The notes: generated by a model from the letters alone, not told the origin. 64,000 bases of DNA from CG1-02-35-72 sp045046885 (GCA_045046885.1 JASFYX010000011.1:1-64000); one strand, 5' to 3'. Positions 9,456-19,253 are shown, counted from the stretch's first letter. Numbers and translations: made by a program.

Positions 9456-9463
9456 TAACTTTG
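9456..9463 (+). promoter_or_regulatory. -7 element TAACTTTG upstream of lipA
   Basis: An exact TAnnTTTG match 20 bases before the lipA ATG, implying a very short leader. It is the same octamer as the element before the 1991 gene. Confidence 0.5.
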
Positions 9464-9482
9464 CCGCTTTAATTTTTAGTCC

Positions 9483-10352
9483 ATGTCAGAAAGTATAAAC
9501 ACTCAAAAAAGGACACCAAAACCAAAATGGTTACGGGTAAAACTACCTATCGGAAAAAAATATACGCAATTAAGAAAATTGGTTGAAGATAATAATTTGC
9601 ACACTATTTGTACAAGTGGTAGTTGTCCTAATATGGGTGAATGTTGGACAGAAGGTACGGCTACTTTTATGATTTTGGGTAACATCTGCACACGCTCTTG
9701 CGGATTTTGTGGCGTTAAAACAGGTCGCCCCAACAACGTAGATTGGGATGAGCCTAACAAAATAGCGCAGTCTATTAAAATAATGAAAATTAAGCACGCT
9801 GTTATAACATCGGTTGACAGAGACGATTTAAAAGATGGCGGGTCTATTATTTGGGTTGAAACTGTAAAGGCTATCCGCAGAGAAAACCCCGATACAACTC
9901 TAGAAACATTGATTCCCGATTTTAGGAACATAAAAGAAAATCTAGACCGTATAATTGAAGTGGCCCCCGAAGTAGTATCGCACAATCTAGAAACAGTGCG
10001 TCGTTTAACCAAAGAAGTCCGTATTCAAGCCAAATACGATAGGAGTTTAGAAGTTTTGACTTACCTTAAAGCACAAGGTATTAACAGAACCAAATCGGGT
10101 ATTATGTTGGGTCTAGGCGAAACAGAAGCCGAAGTTATAGACTCTATGAAAGATTTGAGAAATGCTAATGTTGATATTATAACCATTGGCCAATATTTAC
10201 AACCTAGTAAAAATCATTTGCCAGTTTCTGAATTTATTACACCCGAGCAATTTAAAAAATACGAAACTTTAGGCTTAGAAATGGGCTTTAAACATGTAGA
10301 AAGCGGTGCTTTGGTACGCTCTTCATACAAAGCACAAAAGCATATTTTATAA
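9483..10352 (+). CDS. lipA: Lipoyl synthase
   Basis: Radical SAM enzyme that inserts two sulfurs into protein-bound octanoyl groups to make lipoyl cofactors for the 2-oxoacid dehydrogenases and glycine cleavage. All signature residues are present: auxiliary cluster cysteines 43, 48 and 54 (CTSGSC then GEC), radical SAM CxxxCxxC at 69, 73 and 76 (CTRSCGFC), and the C-terminal RSSY motif (VRSSYKA) that ligates the auxiliary cluster. 289 residues is normal. It is a single-gene unit with its own promoter element and a downstream terminator. The lpd gene at 22558 encodes the E3 partner of the lipoylated complexes. Confidence 0.5.
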   Translation: MSESINTQKRTPKPKWLRVKLPIGKKYTQLRKLVEDNNLHTICTSGSCPNMGECWTEGTATFMILGNICTRSCGFCGVKTGRPNNVDWDEPNKIAQSIKIMKIKHAVITSVDRDDLKDGGSIIWVETVKAIRRENPDTTLETLIPDFRNIKENLDRIIEVAPEVVSHNLETVRRLTKEVRIQAKYDRSLEVLTYLKAQGINRTKSGIMLGLGETEAEVIDSMKDLRNANVDIITIGQYLQPSKNHLPVSEFITPEQFKKYETLGLEMGFKHVESGALVRSSYKAQKHIL

Positions 10353-10484
10353 TTTAAGTTGCTTTTTTAACGAAGCCTTAACATTAGCTGCATCTTTTTG
10401 GCATAGCTTTTGGAATATATCAACCTATAAACAAAACAATATTTTCATAATAAATATTTAAGTTAGTAGGTTAGTTAATTAGTT

Positions 10485-10518
10485 GAAAAAGCATCTGTTT
10501 ACAAACGGGTGCTTTTTC
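10485..10518. terminator. Bidirectional terminator between lipA and the glucosaminidase gene
   Basis: Stem GAAAAAGCATCTGTTT (10485-10500) against AAACGGGTGCTTTTTC (10503-10518), fully pairing if two G-T wobbles are allowed. A- and T-rich flanks on both sides let it serve both convergent genes; it touches the stop codon of the - strand gene. Confidence 0.5.
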
Positions 10519-11360
10519 TATTTCCAAGCTTGGTTAAAAGTAAGTTTATCGTTGAATACTTTTTTAGTAAGACTTACCAAACCTGCATTTTTTAGAATGT
10601 ATGTAACTTTTTTAGGCCAAGTTTTACGGTAATTAAAAGTATTGGGGCGGCCACTAATGGCATTTATAAACAATAGGGCTGTTTTTTCTTCTAACAAAAT
10701 AGCTTTTCCGTGTAATGACACCAAACTATCAAGCGTAAAACGCGCCTTTCTATAGGCTTTTATTTTACTTTTATGCGAAATAAAAACATTTAAAAAATCG
10801 AAAATATTGTGTAATTGTGCTTCGGCTTCGGCTTTTGGATGTCTTTTAAAGTATCCCAACTGATATTTTGTCCCCGCTATAGCATTAGGTCTGTAATCCT
10901 TTTTTAAACTTTTAGGTCTTTTTTTCCAAATAAGACCTGAATTATTATATTTTGAAATCTCTAAAGAATCAAATATAACTTCACCCGATCTTCTAGGTAT
11001 AGGTAAATTTAATGCCGGTAATTCCTTATCTCCTTTTCGAGCGCCTAAACTTAAAATATTACCAGTAATTCGACCTACATAGCCTCTATTCCACCCCGAT
11101 TCTAATCCCGCCATAGCCAAAACAGCTGCCGGTGGTACATTCTCTTTTATACACAACTCTGTTACGGGCACAGTTAATCTGCTGTAAAAAGCTTTAACAT
11201 GTGCGTATTTTCTCAAGCTGTATTTTCTATAAAGTGTATCCTGTTTTAAAACAACAAGCTTTGATTTAGGCCTGATAACTTTTTGAGGTTTATTGGCTTT
11301 AATACAACTAGAAATAAGTCCTAAAAGGCATAAAAACAAATATGTTTTTTTAAAAAACAT
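10518..11360 (-). CDS. Glucosaminidase-domain lipoprotein (peptidoglycan hydrolase)
   Basis: 280 residues. A lipoprotein signal peptide with lipobox ISSC (Cys19) is followed by a glucosaminidase/FlgJ-type lysozyme-fold domain (about 55-205). The catalytic Glu is probably in MAGLESGWNRG, with the following YVGRITGNILSLGARKG loop. Such enzymes cut the glycan strand of peptidoglycan during growth or septation. It is the last gene of the 20502-10518 run and starts one base after the purine nucleoside phosphorylase stop. The C-terminal 70 residues are less recognisable. Confidence 0.5.
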   Translation of the reverse strand: MFFKKTYLFLCLLGLISSCIKANKPQKVIRPKSKLVVLKQDTLYRKYSLRKYAHVKAFYSRLTVPVTELCIKENVPPAAVLAMAGLESGWNRGYVGRITGNILSLGARKGDKELPALNLPIPRRSGEVIFDSLEISKYNNSGLIWKKRPKSLKKDYRPNAIAGTKYQLGYFKRHPKAEAEAQLHNIFDFLNVFISHKSKIKAYRKARFTLDSLVSLHGKAILLEEKTALLFINAISGRPNTFNYRKTWPKKVTYILKNAGLVSLTKKVFNDKLTFNQAWK

Positions 11361-11361
11361 T

Positions 11362-12174
11362 TTAAAAAGAAGCTATAAAAGCCGTTACTAAATCGCTTAT
11401 ATTTTTTTCTGATTTTTTAGCGGCTAACTGAACTTCTTCGTGAGATACAGCCTCAGGTTTACCTTCTATACCCATATCGGTTATAACCGAAATACCCAGG
11501 CATTTCATACCCATATGTTTGGCTACAATAACTTCGGGTACGGTTGACATACCTACAGCATCTGCTCCTAAAATACCTACCATTTTATACTCGGCTGGTG
11601 TTTCAAAAGTAGGCCCTTGTAAAGCTAAATAAATCCCTTTTTGAATGGGAATATTTTTTTGCTTTGCAATATTTGTAAATTTATTTTGATAATCAATACT
11701 ATAAGGTTCGTGCATATCAACAAATCGCTGTCCAAAACGCTCGTCGTTTTTACCGTGTAACGGATGTTCTGGCATAAAATTAATATGATCTGTAATAAGC
11801 ATAATATCACCCACGCTAAAACTCTGATTAACGCCACCGCTGGCATTTGAGACAATGATGTTTTCTATCCCTAAAAACTTCATAACACGAATAGGAAAAG
11901 TAGCTTGTTGCATCGTCCAACCTTCATAATAATGAAAGCGTCCTTGCATAGCCAACACCATTTTACCACCTAATTCACCATAAATTAATTTACCTGAATG
12001 CCCTTTAACAGTAGAAACCGGGAAATTCGGAATATCACTATAATCTATACTTTTTGAAATATTAATATAATTGACTAAACTACCCAAACCAGTACCTAAT
12101 ACAATACCAAATTCTGGTGCTGTAAGGCCTTGTTCTTTTATATATTTAACTGTTTCTTGTACTTTGTTCCACAT
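11362..12174 (-). CDS. punA: Purine-nucleoside phosphorylase
   Basis: Trimeric-type (PNP/MTAP family II) phosphorylase that splits inosine and guanosine with phosphate in purine salvage. Visible motifs are the phosphate loop GTGLGSL, GHSGKLIYGEL, the RFHYYEG substrate segment, NASGGVN, and the purine-binding Glu/Asn region AVGMSTVPE. 270 residues is normal. Its first 29 bases overlap the end of lpxK, a sign of translational coupling. No metabolic link to lpxK is evident, so the grouping is likely operonic convenience. Confidence 0.5.
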   Translation of the reverse strand: MWNKVQETVKYIKEQGLTAPEFGIVLGTGLGSLVNYINISKSIDYSDIPNFPVSTVKGHSGKLIYGELGGKMVLAMQGRFHYYEGWTMQQATFPIRVMKFLGIENIIVSNASGGVNQSFSVGDIMLITDHINFMPEHPLHGKNDERFGQRFVDMHEPYSIDYQNKFTNIAKQKNIPIQKGIYLALQGPTFETPAEYKMVGILGADAVGMSTVPEVIVAKHMGMKCLGISVITDMGIEGKPEAVSHEEVQLAAKKSEKNISDLVTAFIASF

Positions 12175-13180
12175 AGTCTATTATTTCGTTATTAAAATCT
12201 TTTGCATCCTGTAAAAATACAACTTCTATTGGTAAATAAAATACATTTTTTAAACCTATAAAAGCACGCACATAATCTTTTTCAGTCGTTAAAATCAACG
12301 GTTCGTCTAAAGCATTTGCTTTGTTTTCTATTACAGATATTTCTTTATCCGTAAAGTTATGATGGTCTTTGTATTTAAGATGTTCGTAATTAATTTTTTG
12401 TTGTGATAAATAATCACTTAACGGATTTGGATTAGCAATACCCGTAACCAAAAGTATCTTTTTACCTACAAGCTCTTTAAGCTGCTTTTTTGAAGAACTG
12501 TTTAGTACAATGTCTTTATACTTAATACCTGTAAAATACAATTTCTGATTTGGGTTTGGCTTTAACCTTTCTTTAATTTCTAATTGCTTTTCCACTGATA
12601 AATCTAAAGGACATTTAGTGACAATTATATGCGTTGCACGTCGGGCATTTTTGGGCATTTCGCGTAAATTACCTGTCGGTAACATATTATCATCAACGTA
12701 TAAATCGTTATAAGCTGTTAATAAAATATTTATTTTAGAATGCACACTGCGATGTTGAAAGGCGTCATCTAAAATTACTACATCGGGTTTCTTTTTTATT
12801 TTTTTAAGTTGGTTTAAACCGTGGGCTCTATCATTATCTACAGCAACAATAATATCTTTATATTTAAGGTTGTATTGCATAGGTTCATCTCCTATAGTTT
12901 GTGCTGTAGCCTTTTTATCAGCAATTAAAAAACCATTGGATTTTCTTTTATACCCGCGACTTAAAACGGCTACTTTAAAGTTTTTTTGTAATAAATTAAT
13001 GAGGTATTCTACATGAGGTGTTTTACCTGTGCCGCCAGTATTAAGATTACCTACAACAATATTTGGCATAGCAAAAGTTGTTGCTGTCCAAATGCCCTTA
13101 TCGTAGCATTTGTTTCTAAATCTAATAATCTGTCCGTAAAGAAAAGAAATAGGAAATAATATATAGCGCAGTATTTTCAC
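12146..13180 (-). CDS. lpxK: Tetraacyldisaccharide 4'-kinase
   Basis: Inner-membrane kinase that phosphorylates the 4' position of the lipid A disaccharide precursor using ATP. An N-terminal membrane-associated helix (about 1-20) is followed by the P-loop GGTGKTPH and the DDAFQHR motif with the catalytic Asp. 344 residues is typical. It lies 24 bases after ribBA and overlaps the phosphorylase gene by 29 bases. With the LptF/G-type permease two genes upstream it gives this operon an LPS theme. Confidence 0.5.
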   Translation of the reverse strand: MKILRYILFPISFLYGQIIRFRNKCYDKGIWTATTFAMPNIVVGNLNTGGTGKTPHVEYLINLLQKNFKVAVLSRGYKRKSNGFLIADKKATAQTIGDEPMQYNLKYKDIIVAVDNDRAHGLNQLKKIKKKPDVVILDDAFQHRSVHSKINILLTAYNDLYVDDNMLPTGNLREMPKNARRATHIIVTKCPLDLSVEKQLEIKERLKPNPNQKLYFTGIKYKDIVLNSSSKKQLKELVGKKILLVTGIANPNPLSDYLSQQKINYEHLKYKDHHNFTDKEISVIENKANALDEPLILTTEKDYVRAFIGLKNVFYLPIEVVFLQDAKDFNNEIIDYVEQSTRNS

Positions 13181-13204
13181 TTAAGCGAAAATACAAAAAT
13201 GCCT

Positions 13205-14344
13205 TTAATAAACAATATAATCTAAAATTTCAAGACCATAGCCCATCATACCTACGCGTTTTTTATCTTGGCGTCCGTTAGAGATAACGCGTAATTTCCT
13301 AATGTGCAAATCGTGTAAAATCTGTGCGCCAATACCAAAATCTTTATCGTCCATTGTCATTTTTAAAGATTCTGAATTTTCGGTTGGATGTTTTTTAATC
13401 TGTTCTAACCTATTTAACAAATTAAATGATTGATTTTCTTGATTGATAAAAACCATCGCGCCACGACCTTCATTATTTATAAGCTTAAACATCTTAGCCA
13501 ATTTATCATCGGGATTATTTGTGAGTGTTCCAATGATATCGTTGTTGACCAAAGTAGAATTAACACGTACTAAAATAGATTCGTCTTCGGTCCACGCTCC
13601 TTTTGTCAATGCGATATGTACTTGGTTATTGGTGGTTTGTTTATAGGCACGTAATCTAAATGCACCAAAGCGCGTTGTGATATCAAAATCTTCAATTTTT
13701 TCAATCAACGAATCGTGTTGCATCCTAAATTTCACCAAATCTTCTATAGAAATTATTTTAAGATTGTGTTTTTTAGCCACTTCAACAAGTTGCGGTAAAC
13801 GCGCCATAGTACCATCTTCGTTCATAATTTCTACAATAACACCAGCGGGTTTAAGTCCTGCTAAACGTGCTAAATCTATGGCAGCTTCGGTATGACCTGT
13901 ACGTCTTAAAACACCTCCTTCGCGCGCTTTAAGCGGAAAAATATGTCCAGGACGGGTTAGTTGATGCGGTTTTGTGTCATCAGCAATTAAAGAGTTAACT
14001 GTTACAGCTCTATCTTTAGCCGAAATGCCTGTAGTAACACCTTTGCCATTATAATCTACAGAAACCGTAAAAGCTGTTCCTAATGGATCTGTACTATGAC
14101 CAACCATCAATTCTAATTCTAATTCTTTACAACGTGTTTCTGTAAGTGGTACACAAATTAAACCGCGACCAATACTTGCCATAAAATTTATCATTTGTGG
14201 TGTTACTGTTTCGGCAGCTGCAATAAAATCGCCTTCATTTTCTCTATTAGCATCATCTACAACAATAACCAGTTTTCCTTCTTTAATATCTTCTATTGCT
14301 GACGCTATTGTATTTAAAGCTATATTTTGTGATTTTACAATCAT
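13205..14344 (-). CDS. ribBA: RibBA-type protein with a degenerate GTP cyclohydrolase II domain
   Basis: The N-terminal domain (about 1-205) is 3,4-dihydroxy-2-butanone-4-phosphate synthase with the usual acidic and substrate motifs (DDANRENEGDF, RPGHIFPL, GHTEAAIDLARLAG), so the riboflavin xylulose-branch step should be active. The C-terminal domain (about 210-379) has the GTP cyclohydrolase II fold (EGRGAMVF, GIGAQIL, GYGLEILDY). However, the region that normally holds three zinc cysteines (ECLTGDVFG and CDCG) reads NSTLVNNDIIG and NNPDD, with no Cys anywhere in the domain. The cyclohydrolase is therefore probably inactive and a separate ribA is expected elsewhere. Overlaps the upstream permease gene by four bases. 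Confidence 0.5.
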   Translation of the reverse strand: MIVKSQNIALNTIASAIEDIKEGKLVIVVDDANRENEGDFIAAAETVTPQMINFMASIGRGLICVPLTETRCKELELELMVGHSTDPLGTAFTVSVDYNGKGVTTGISAKDRAVTVNSLIADDTKPHQLTRPGHIFPLKAREGGVLRRTGHTEAAIDLARLAGLKPAGVIVEIMNEDGTMARLPQLVEVAKKHNLKIISIEDLVKFRMQHDSLIEKIEDFDITTRFGAFRLRAYKQTTNNQVHIALTKGAWTEDESILVRVNSTLVNNDIIGTLTNNPDDKLAKMFKLINNEGRGAMVFINQENQSFNLLNRLEQIKKHPTENSESLKMTMDDKDFGIGAQILHDLHIRKLRVISNGRQDKKRVGMMGYGLEILDYIVY

Positions 14345-15774
14345 TTAGTTTTCTTTTTAAATCGTTTAAAAAAATTATTTATAGGTTGTAAAAATACGTC
14401 AATATTAAACAAACCTATACCGGTTGTCGCCTTTTTAGTAAAAAATATACCCAATGGCAACATAACCACAGTAGCCAACCAAGCCCCTACATAGGCAGGA
14501 AGACTACTCACTTTTGCCATATTAGCGCCCAAGATTGATATAAAATAATAGATAACAAAAATAAAAATAGCTATAATCATAGGAAGCCCAAAACCACCTT
14601 TACGAATAATAGCTCCCAGAGGCGCCCCTATAAAAAACAAGACCAAACATGCTACAGAAAAAGCAATACGTTTGTGGTATTCTACATCAAAAACATTAAT
14701 TATTCTCTGCTTATATAAAAAAGTTTTTTCAAAAGCGTCAATATTAGATAAAGAGCGATTTGCCAAATCTTTGGCTCTTATAACAATTCCCAACTTAAGG
14801 TTGTCATTAAAATTATTTAAGATAGTATCCGATAAAAATGTTTGCTTATCTTCTTTCTTAGTATATAATTTTTTGGCTTTGAATCTGGCATAAAAGTTTT
14901 TAGATTTAACTTTAATATAGCTGTCATATGGTGCCTTTAAAGAGTCTAAATAATAATTAAGTTGTTTTAAACTTAACATTTCGTAATCTTTCTTATAACG
15001 TTCCTCTTCTAAATCAACATCGTCTAATGTAGAAATATCAATATTTACAATATAGTCTTTAAATTTTGACTTTGTAAAAGGCATGTGGTTCTTTTTATTT
15101 GACCTGCCTTTCTTACCCATATCTTCGGTATAGAATCCGTTGTGCAAAATAAAGGTCATATACTTACTGCCCTCCTGAGTTGTAATTTCGCCAGTTTTAG
15201 CTGTTATACTTTTAACATTTCCTTTAAGAGCTGTTAAATCATAAATTAATACATTTTTTAACTGATTTTTTTTCTCACCATACTTTTCGTCAAAGCGTAT
15301 GAGGTATCCGGGAATATCAGAATTAAATCGACCGGCAATTAAAGCCAATGCTGGTTTCTTTTTCTGCATATTGACCAATAAATTTTTTGATTTAAAGGCC
15401 GCCTTCGGAAAAATATTATTTAAAAATAAAAAGTTAATTAAACTAAAAATAAGAGTAACAAAGATGAGGGGTCTCATAATCCGTTTTAATGATATACCCG
15501 AAGCTTTTAATGCCGCTAACTCATAAGTTTCTGCCAGTTTACCCATAGCCATAATAGACGATAGTAAAATAGCAATAGGAAAAGCTTGTGGTACCATCAT
15601 TAAAGATAAGTACCCTAAAAATTTTAAGATTATTAATATTTCAATGCCTTTACCGGCAATTTGGTCAAAACGCAACCATAATGTTTGCATAACCAACACA
15701 AATAATATAACTAGAAATGTGGTTAAAAAAGGGGTAAGAAAACTTTTTATTATATACTTATCTAGTGTTTTCAA
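14341..15774 (-). CDS. LptF/LptG family (YjgP/YjgQ) LPS export permease
   Basis: 477-residue inner-membrane protein with the LptF/G layout: helices near the N-terminus (about 12-32, 50-75, 95-120), a large periplasmic beta domain (about 130-345) and three C-terminal helices (about 375-460). The N-terminus LDKYIIKSFLTPF is characteristic. In the Lpt machine two such permeases and LptB extract LPS from the inner membrane. Only one permease is encoded here, so the partner must be elsewhere. Placed six bases after lolA and overlapping ribBA by four. Confidence 0.5.
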   Translation of the reverse strand: MKTLDKYIIKSFLTPFLTTFLVILFVLVMQTLWLRFDQIAGKGIEILIILKFLGYLSLMMVPQAFPIAILLSSIMAMGKLAETYELAALKASGISLKRIMRPLIFVTLIFSLINFLFLNNIFPKAAFKSKNLLVNMQKKKPALALIAGRFNSDIPGYLIRFDEKYGEKKNQLKNVLIYDLTALKGNVKSITAKTGEITTQEGSKYMTFILHNGFYTEDMGKKGRSNKKNHMPFTKSKFKDYIVNIDISTLDDVDLEEERYKKDYEMLSLKQLNYYLDSLKAPYDSYIKVKSKNFYARFKAKKLYTKKEDKQTFLSDTILNNFNDNLKLGIVIRAKDLANRSLSNIDAFEKTFLYKQRIINVFDVEYHKRIAFSVACLVLFFIGAPLGAIIRKGGFGLPMIIAIFIFVIYYFISILGANMAKVSSLPAYVGAWLATVVMLPLGIFFTKKATTGIGLFNIDVFLQPINNFFKRFKKKTK

Positions 15775-15780
15775 AGGTGC

Positions 15781-16455
15781 TTATTGTGCTTCGTTTATAG
15801 TATAGCCTTCTTTTTTATATTTAGCCAAATCTACATTGAATAGTTTTTTTGATATTTTTGGTAAATTTTTCTTGAACTTGTTTATTGTTAAAGTAGTAAT
15901 GGTGCCATTTTTACCATTTTCTACCATTCTGTAGATTTCTTTAGCTTTCATATTAATACCCAAAACTATTGTATTTATATCGGCATCTGGGTCAGTTGGT
16001 GTTAAAACCACATTCTGAATATTTTTACCTTTCATACTAATTAGTTTACCCCAAGAATAGGTAAAACCCGTTTTATAAAAACTAAAGAATTTAGAGGGTT
16101 TTATAAGGGTTTCTTCTTCGTCGCCATCTTCTGTAGAGATATTAATTTCTTCGTCTTCTGGTAAAATAGTATAAATTTTTTCACCGTCATAAACTTTAGT
16201 ACCACCTAAATAACTCACATTGTACAAGTCGCCCATTATGGTAATATTACCACGTGTTGTTTGGTGGATATTCTCTGCTCTATTATCTAAACTGTACTTA
16301 AAAGTGATGTACATATTTCTATAACTTGTTACCTTCTGATTTACCTCATCTAATAATTTCTTAGACTTATTTGATTGCTGAGCAAATCCGAAATTTACAA
16401 TACTCAAAAATGCTATTAATACTATTTTAAACTTCATCTTAAATGTTTTTTTCAT
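15781..16455 (-). CDS. lolA: Outer-membrane lipoprotein carrier protein LolA
   Basis: Periplasmic chaperone that carries lipoproteins from the inner to the outer membrane. Signal peptide (FKIVLIAFLSIVNFGFAQ), then a LolA half-barrel fold (VTSYRNMYITFKYS, GGTKVYDGEKIYTILPEDEE). 224 residues. The ATG at 16455 overlaps ftsK by 17 bases; an in-frame ATG at 16437 would remove the overlap and still give a good signal peptide, so the exact start is open. The many lipoproteins in this window (GldJ, NamZ and others) would be its cargo. Confidence 0.5.
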   Translation of the reverse strand: MKKTFKMKFKIVLIAFLSIVNFGFAQQSNKSKKLLDEVNQKVTSYRNMYITFKYSLDNRAENIHQTTRGNITIMGDLYNVSYLGGTKVYDGEKIYTILPEDEEINISTEDGDEEETLIKPSKFFSFYKTGFTYSWGKLISMKGKNIQNVVLTPTDPDADINTIVLGINMKAKEIYRMVENGKNGTITTLTINKFKKNLPKISKKLFNVDLAKYKKEGYTINEAQ

Positions 16456-18817
16456 TATTCAATAATTCTCTCAAAGCCATTTCATCTAGTACCAAAACTT
16501 GGCGGGCTTTACTACCTTCAAAAGGCCCCACAATGCCAGCGGCTTCTAATTGGTCTATCAATCTTCCAGCGCGGTTATAGCCCAGTTTTAATTTGCGTTG
16601 CAACAACGATGCCGAACCCTGTTGTGCTTTTATAATTACTTTAGCGGCATCTTCAAACAGCACATCACGATCGTCAATATCAACATCTAAGCTAGAGGTG
16701 CTCTCTTCTCCAATATATTCAGGCAACAAATATGCTTCTGGATAAGCGCGTTGTGAGCCTATAAAGTCGGTTATTTTATCTACTTCTGGTGTATCTACAA
16801 AAGCACATTGTAAACGTGTTAAATCGCTGCCAACAGAAATAAGCATATCGCCTTTTCCTATCAATTGGTCGGCACCTTGCGCGTCTAAAATGGTTCGCGA
16901 ATCTATTTTTGATGTCACTCTAAAAGCTATCCTAGCAGGGAAATTAGCTTTAATAATACCCGTAATAACATTAACCGATGGGCGTTGTGTAGCCACAATT
17001 AAATGAATACCAATGGCTCGCGCCAATTGCGCCAAACGGGCAATTGGCGTTTCTATTTCTTTTCCTGCCGTCATAATTAAATCGGCAAATTCATCTATAA
17101 CCAAAATAATGTATGGTAAAAAACGATGGCCGTTTTCTGGGTTTAATTTGCGTGCTTTAAACTTAACATTGTACTCTTTTATATTGCGCACAAAAGCACT
17201 TTTAAGTAAATCGTAACGCGCATCCATCTCCATACACAAAGAATTTAAGGTATTGATAACCTTGGTTGTATCGGTAATAATAGCATCTTCGGTATCGGGT
17301 AATTTAGCCAAATAATGACGTTCTATCTTGTTAAATAAAGTCAGTTCTACTTTTTTAGGATCTACCAATACAAATTTAACTTCGGCAGGATGTTTCTTGT
17401 AAAGCAAACTCGTCAATACGGCATTGAGTCCAACCGATTTTCCTTGCCCTGTTGCGCCCGCCATTAAAAGGTGTGGCATCTTGGCCAAATCGTACACAAA
17501 AGTTTCGTTAGAAATGGTTTTACCAAGTGCTATAGGCAGTTCCATTTGGGCATTTTGAAATTTCTGTGAAGCCAAGACAGATTTCATCGAAACGATAGTT
17601 GGCTTTTTATTTGGGACTTCTATACCGATAGTCCCTTTACCAGGCATCGGTGCTATAATTCTAATCCCTAAAGCGGCTAAATTAAGAGCAATATCATCTT
17701 CTAGATTTTTAATTTTAGAAATACGAATCCCTGCATCGGGTACAATTTCGTAAAGTGTAACTGTGGGTCCAATTGTTGCTTTTATGCTGGCAATACCAAT
17801 TTTATAATTGCCAAGTGTTTCAACAATTTTGGTTTTATTGGCTTCCAATTCTTCTTGATCAACTGTAATATTTTCGTTTTTGTATTCTAAAAGTAAATCT
17901 AGAGTTGGAAATTTGTACTTGGCTAATTCTAAAGTCGGGTCGAATTCACCAAAATCTTTGAGTATTTTGTCCGATAAATTTTCAACTAATTTATCTTCTT
18001 CTTTGGGTGTTTCTATTTCTATTTTTACATCTAATTCTTTTGCTGATGCTGTTTCTTTAACTGGTGTTACGAGTTTAAAATCTACAGTATTCGGGTCGTC
18101 AACAACCGGTTTTTCTTCTGTAATTATTTCTGGCTTATCGTTAGCATCATTCGAAAAATTGACGGTATTAGCAACCTCTTGTTGTTCTAGAATAGTTGAT
18201 TGCAAAACTTCTTTTGTGACTTTCTTTTTAGATTTCAAGAAACTCGAAATTCTTTCTGGAGTAAGCTTAAAGCGGATGGCGCTGTAAAAAATAAAGCAAA
18301 ATAATAAACCCAAGCCAATACCAATATTACCTATATATATTTGTAAATAATCATTTATTTCATAACCAACCATACCGCCCAACAATGGTTTTTTGGATAA
18401 TATAAATCCAAATAACAAGGCGTACCACACCATGCCGAGTAAACCCCAAAACCAAGTATTAGAACTTCGTTTTAATGGAATATTGAGCATTAAACTAAGC
18501 CCTGATAAAAATAACAAAACTGGAATATAAAAACTCGAAACACCAAAACCACTATAAATAAAAAAATGAGCAACTACAGCACCTAACTTTCCTAAAAGAT
18601 TGTGAGCAATGCTGCTTTTATCGGCTAAGCTATATATGCTACTTTGGTCTATACGCCAATTAGAAAAAAACGAGATAAAAGCAATGACTAAAAATATGGA
18701 TATCAGCAACAAAAAAGAACCCAAAATAACATGTCCTTGTCTATTGCTAAACAATTTAGAAAGCTTAACGGACTTTTTTTTGGTTTGTTTAAATGTTGTT
18801 TTTTTTTGTTTTGCCAT
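16439..18817 (-). CDS. ftsK: DNA translocase FtsK/SpoIIIE family
   Basis: 792 residues. Four N-terminal helices (about 28-190) anchor the protein at the septum, a charged linker (about 200-290) follows, then the RecA-like motor with Walker A GATGQGKS and Walker B VLVIDEFADL, and the C-terminal winged-helix gamma domain (SASLLQRKLKLGYNRAGR) that reads polar sequences. It pumps chromosome ends across the closing septum and activates dimer resolution. A TATTTTTG sequence on - at 18844-18837 may give it its own promoter. lolA starts within its last codons. Confidence 0.5.
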   Translation of the reverse strand: MAKQKKTTFKQTKKKSVKLSKLFSNRQGHVILGSFLLLISIFLVIAFISFFSNWRIDQSSIYSLADKSSIAHNLLGKLGAVVAHFFIYSGFGVSSFYIPVLLFLSGLSLMLNIPLKRSSNTWFWGLLGMVWYALLFGFILSKKPLLGGMVGYEINDYLQIYIGNIGIGLGLLFCFIFYSAIRFKLTPERISSFLKSKKKVTKEVLQSTILEQQEVANTVNFSNDANDKPEIITEEKPVVDDPNTVDFKLVTPVKETASAKELDVKIEIETPKEEDKLVENLSDKILKDFGEFDPTLELAKYKFPTLDLLLEYKNENITVDQEELEANKTKIVETLGNYKIGIASIKATIGPTVTLYEIVPDAGIRISKIKNLEDDIALNLAALGIRIIAPMPGKGTIGIEVPNKKPTIVSMKSVLASQKFQNAQMELPIALGKTISNETFVYDLAKMPHLLMAGATGQGKSVGLNAVLTSLLYKKHPAEVKFVLVDPKKVELTLFNKIERHYLAKLPDTEDAIITDTTKVINTLNSLCMEMDARYDLLKSAFVRNIKEYNVKFKARKLNPENGHRFLPYIILVIDEFADLIMTAGKEIETPIARLAQLARAIGIHLIVATQRPSVNVITGIIKANFPARIAFRVTSKIDSRTILDAQGADQLIGKGDMLISVGSDLTRLQCAFVDTPEVDKITDFIGSQRAYPEAYLLPEYIGEESTSSLDVDIDDRDVLFEDAAKVIIKAQQGSASLLQRKLKLGYNRAGRLIDQLEAAGIVGPFEGSKARQVLVLDEMALRELLNNEKNI

Positions 18818-18881
18818 TATTCAGGTTATTTCCTTTCAAAAATACTATAAAATAGTGTATCTACTTTATAAACATTAAAAA

Positions 18882-19250
18882 TTACAAAAACTTAGGTACA
18901 TAAATTAAAGCCACAATAGCCACTTCTGCAATTAAACCAACCAAAACAGCACCAGCACCTACATCTTTAATAATTTCTATGGTTTTATGAGCATTTGGTT
19001 CAATATGATCGGCTAATTTTTCTATGGCTGTATTCAATGCTTCGGCAATCATAACCAAACCAATAACAAGTATCTGAAACCCCCATTGTGTGTTGGTTAG
19101 ATTATTAAAATAGCCCAAAACTAAAAGCAGTATAGAAATACTACCATGGAACATAAAACTATGCTCTGTGGTAATTAAAATCCATAAGCCTTTAGTTGCG
19201 TAAATAGCACTTTTTAGCCGACCAAGAATAAAACCGTCATCGGGTTTCAT
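18882..19250 (-). CDS. dgkA: Diacylglycerol kinase (prokaryotic DgkA type)
   Basis: A 122-residue integral membrane kinase with three helices. The active-site motif EALNTAIEKLAD and KDVGAGAVL identify the DgkA/undecaprenol kinase family. It recycles diacylglycerol, or phosphorylates undecaprenol, at the inner membrane; which of the two cannot be told from the sequence. It starts three bases after the tpx stop, so the two are surely co-transcribed, and ftsK follows after 64 bases. Confidence 0.5.
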   Translation of the reverse strand: MKPDDGFILGRLKSAIYATKGLWILITTEHSFMFHGSISILLLVLGYFNNLTNTQWGFQILVIGLVMIAEALNTAIEKLADHIEPNAHKTIEIIKDVGAGAVLVGLIAEVAIVALIYVPKFL

Positions 19251-19253
19251 AAA

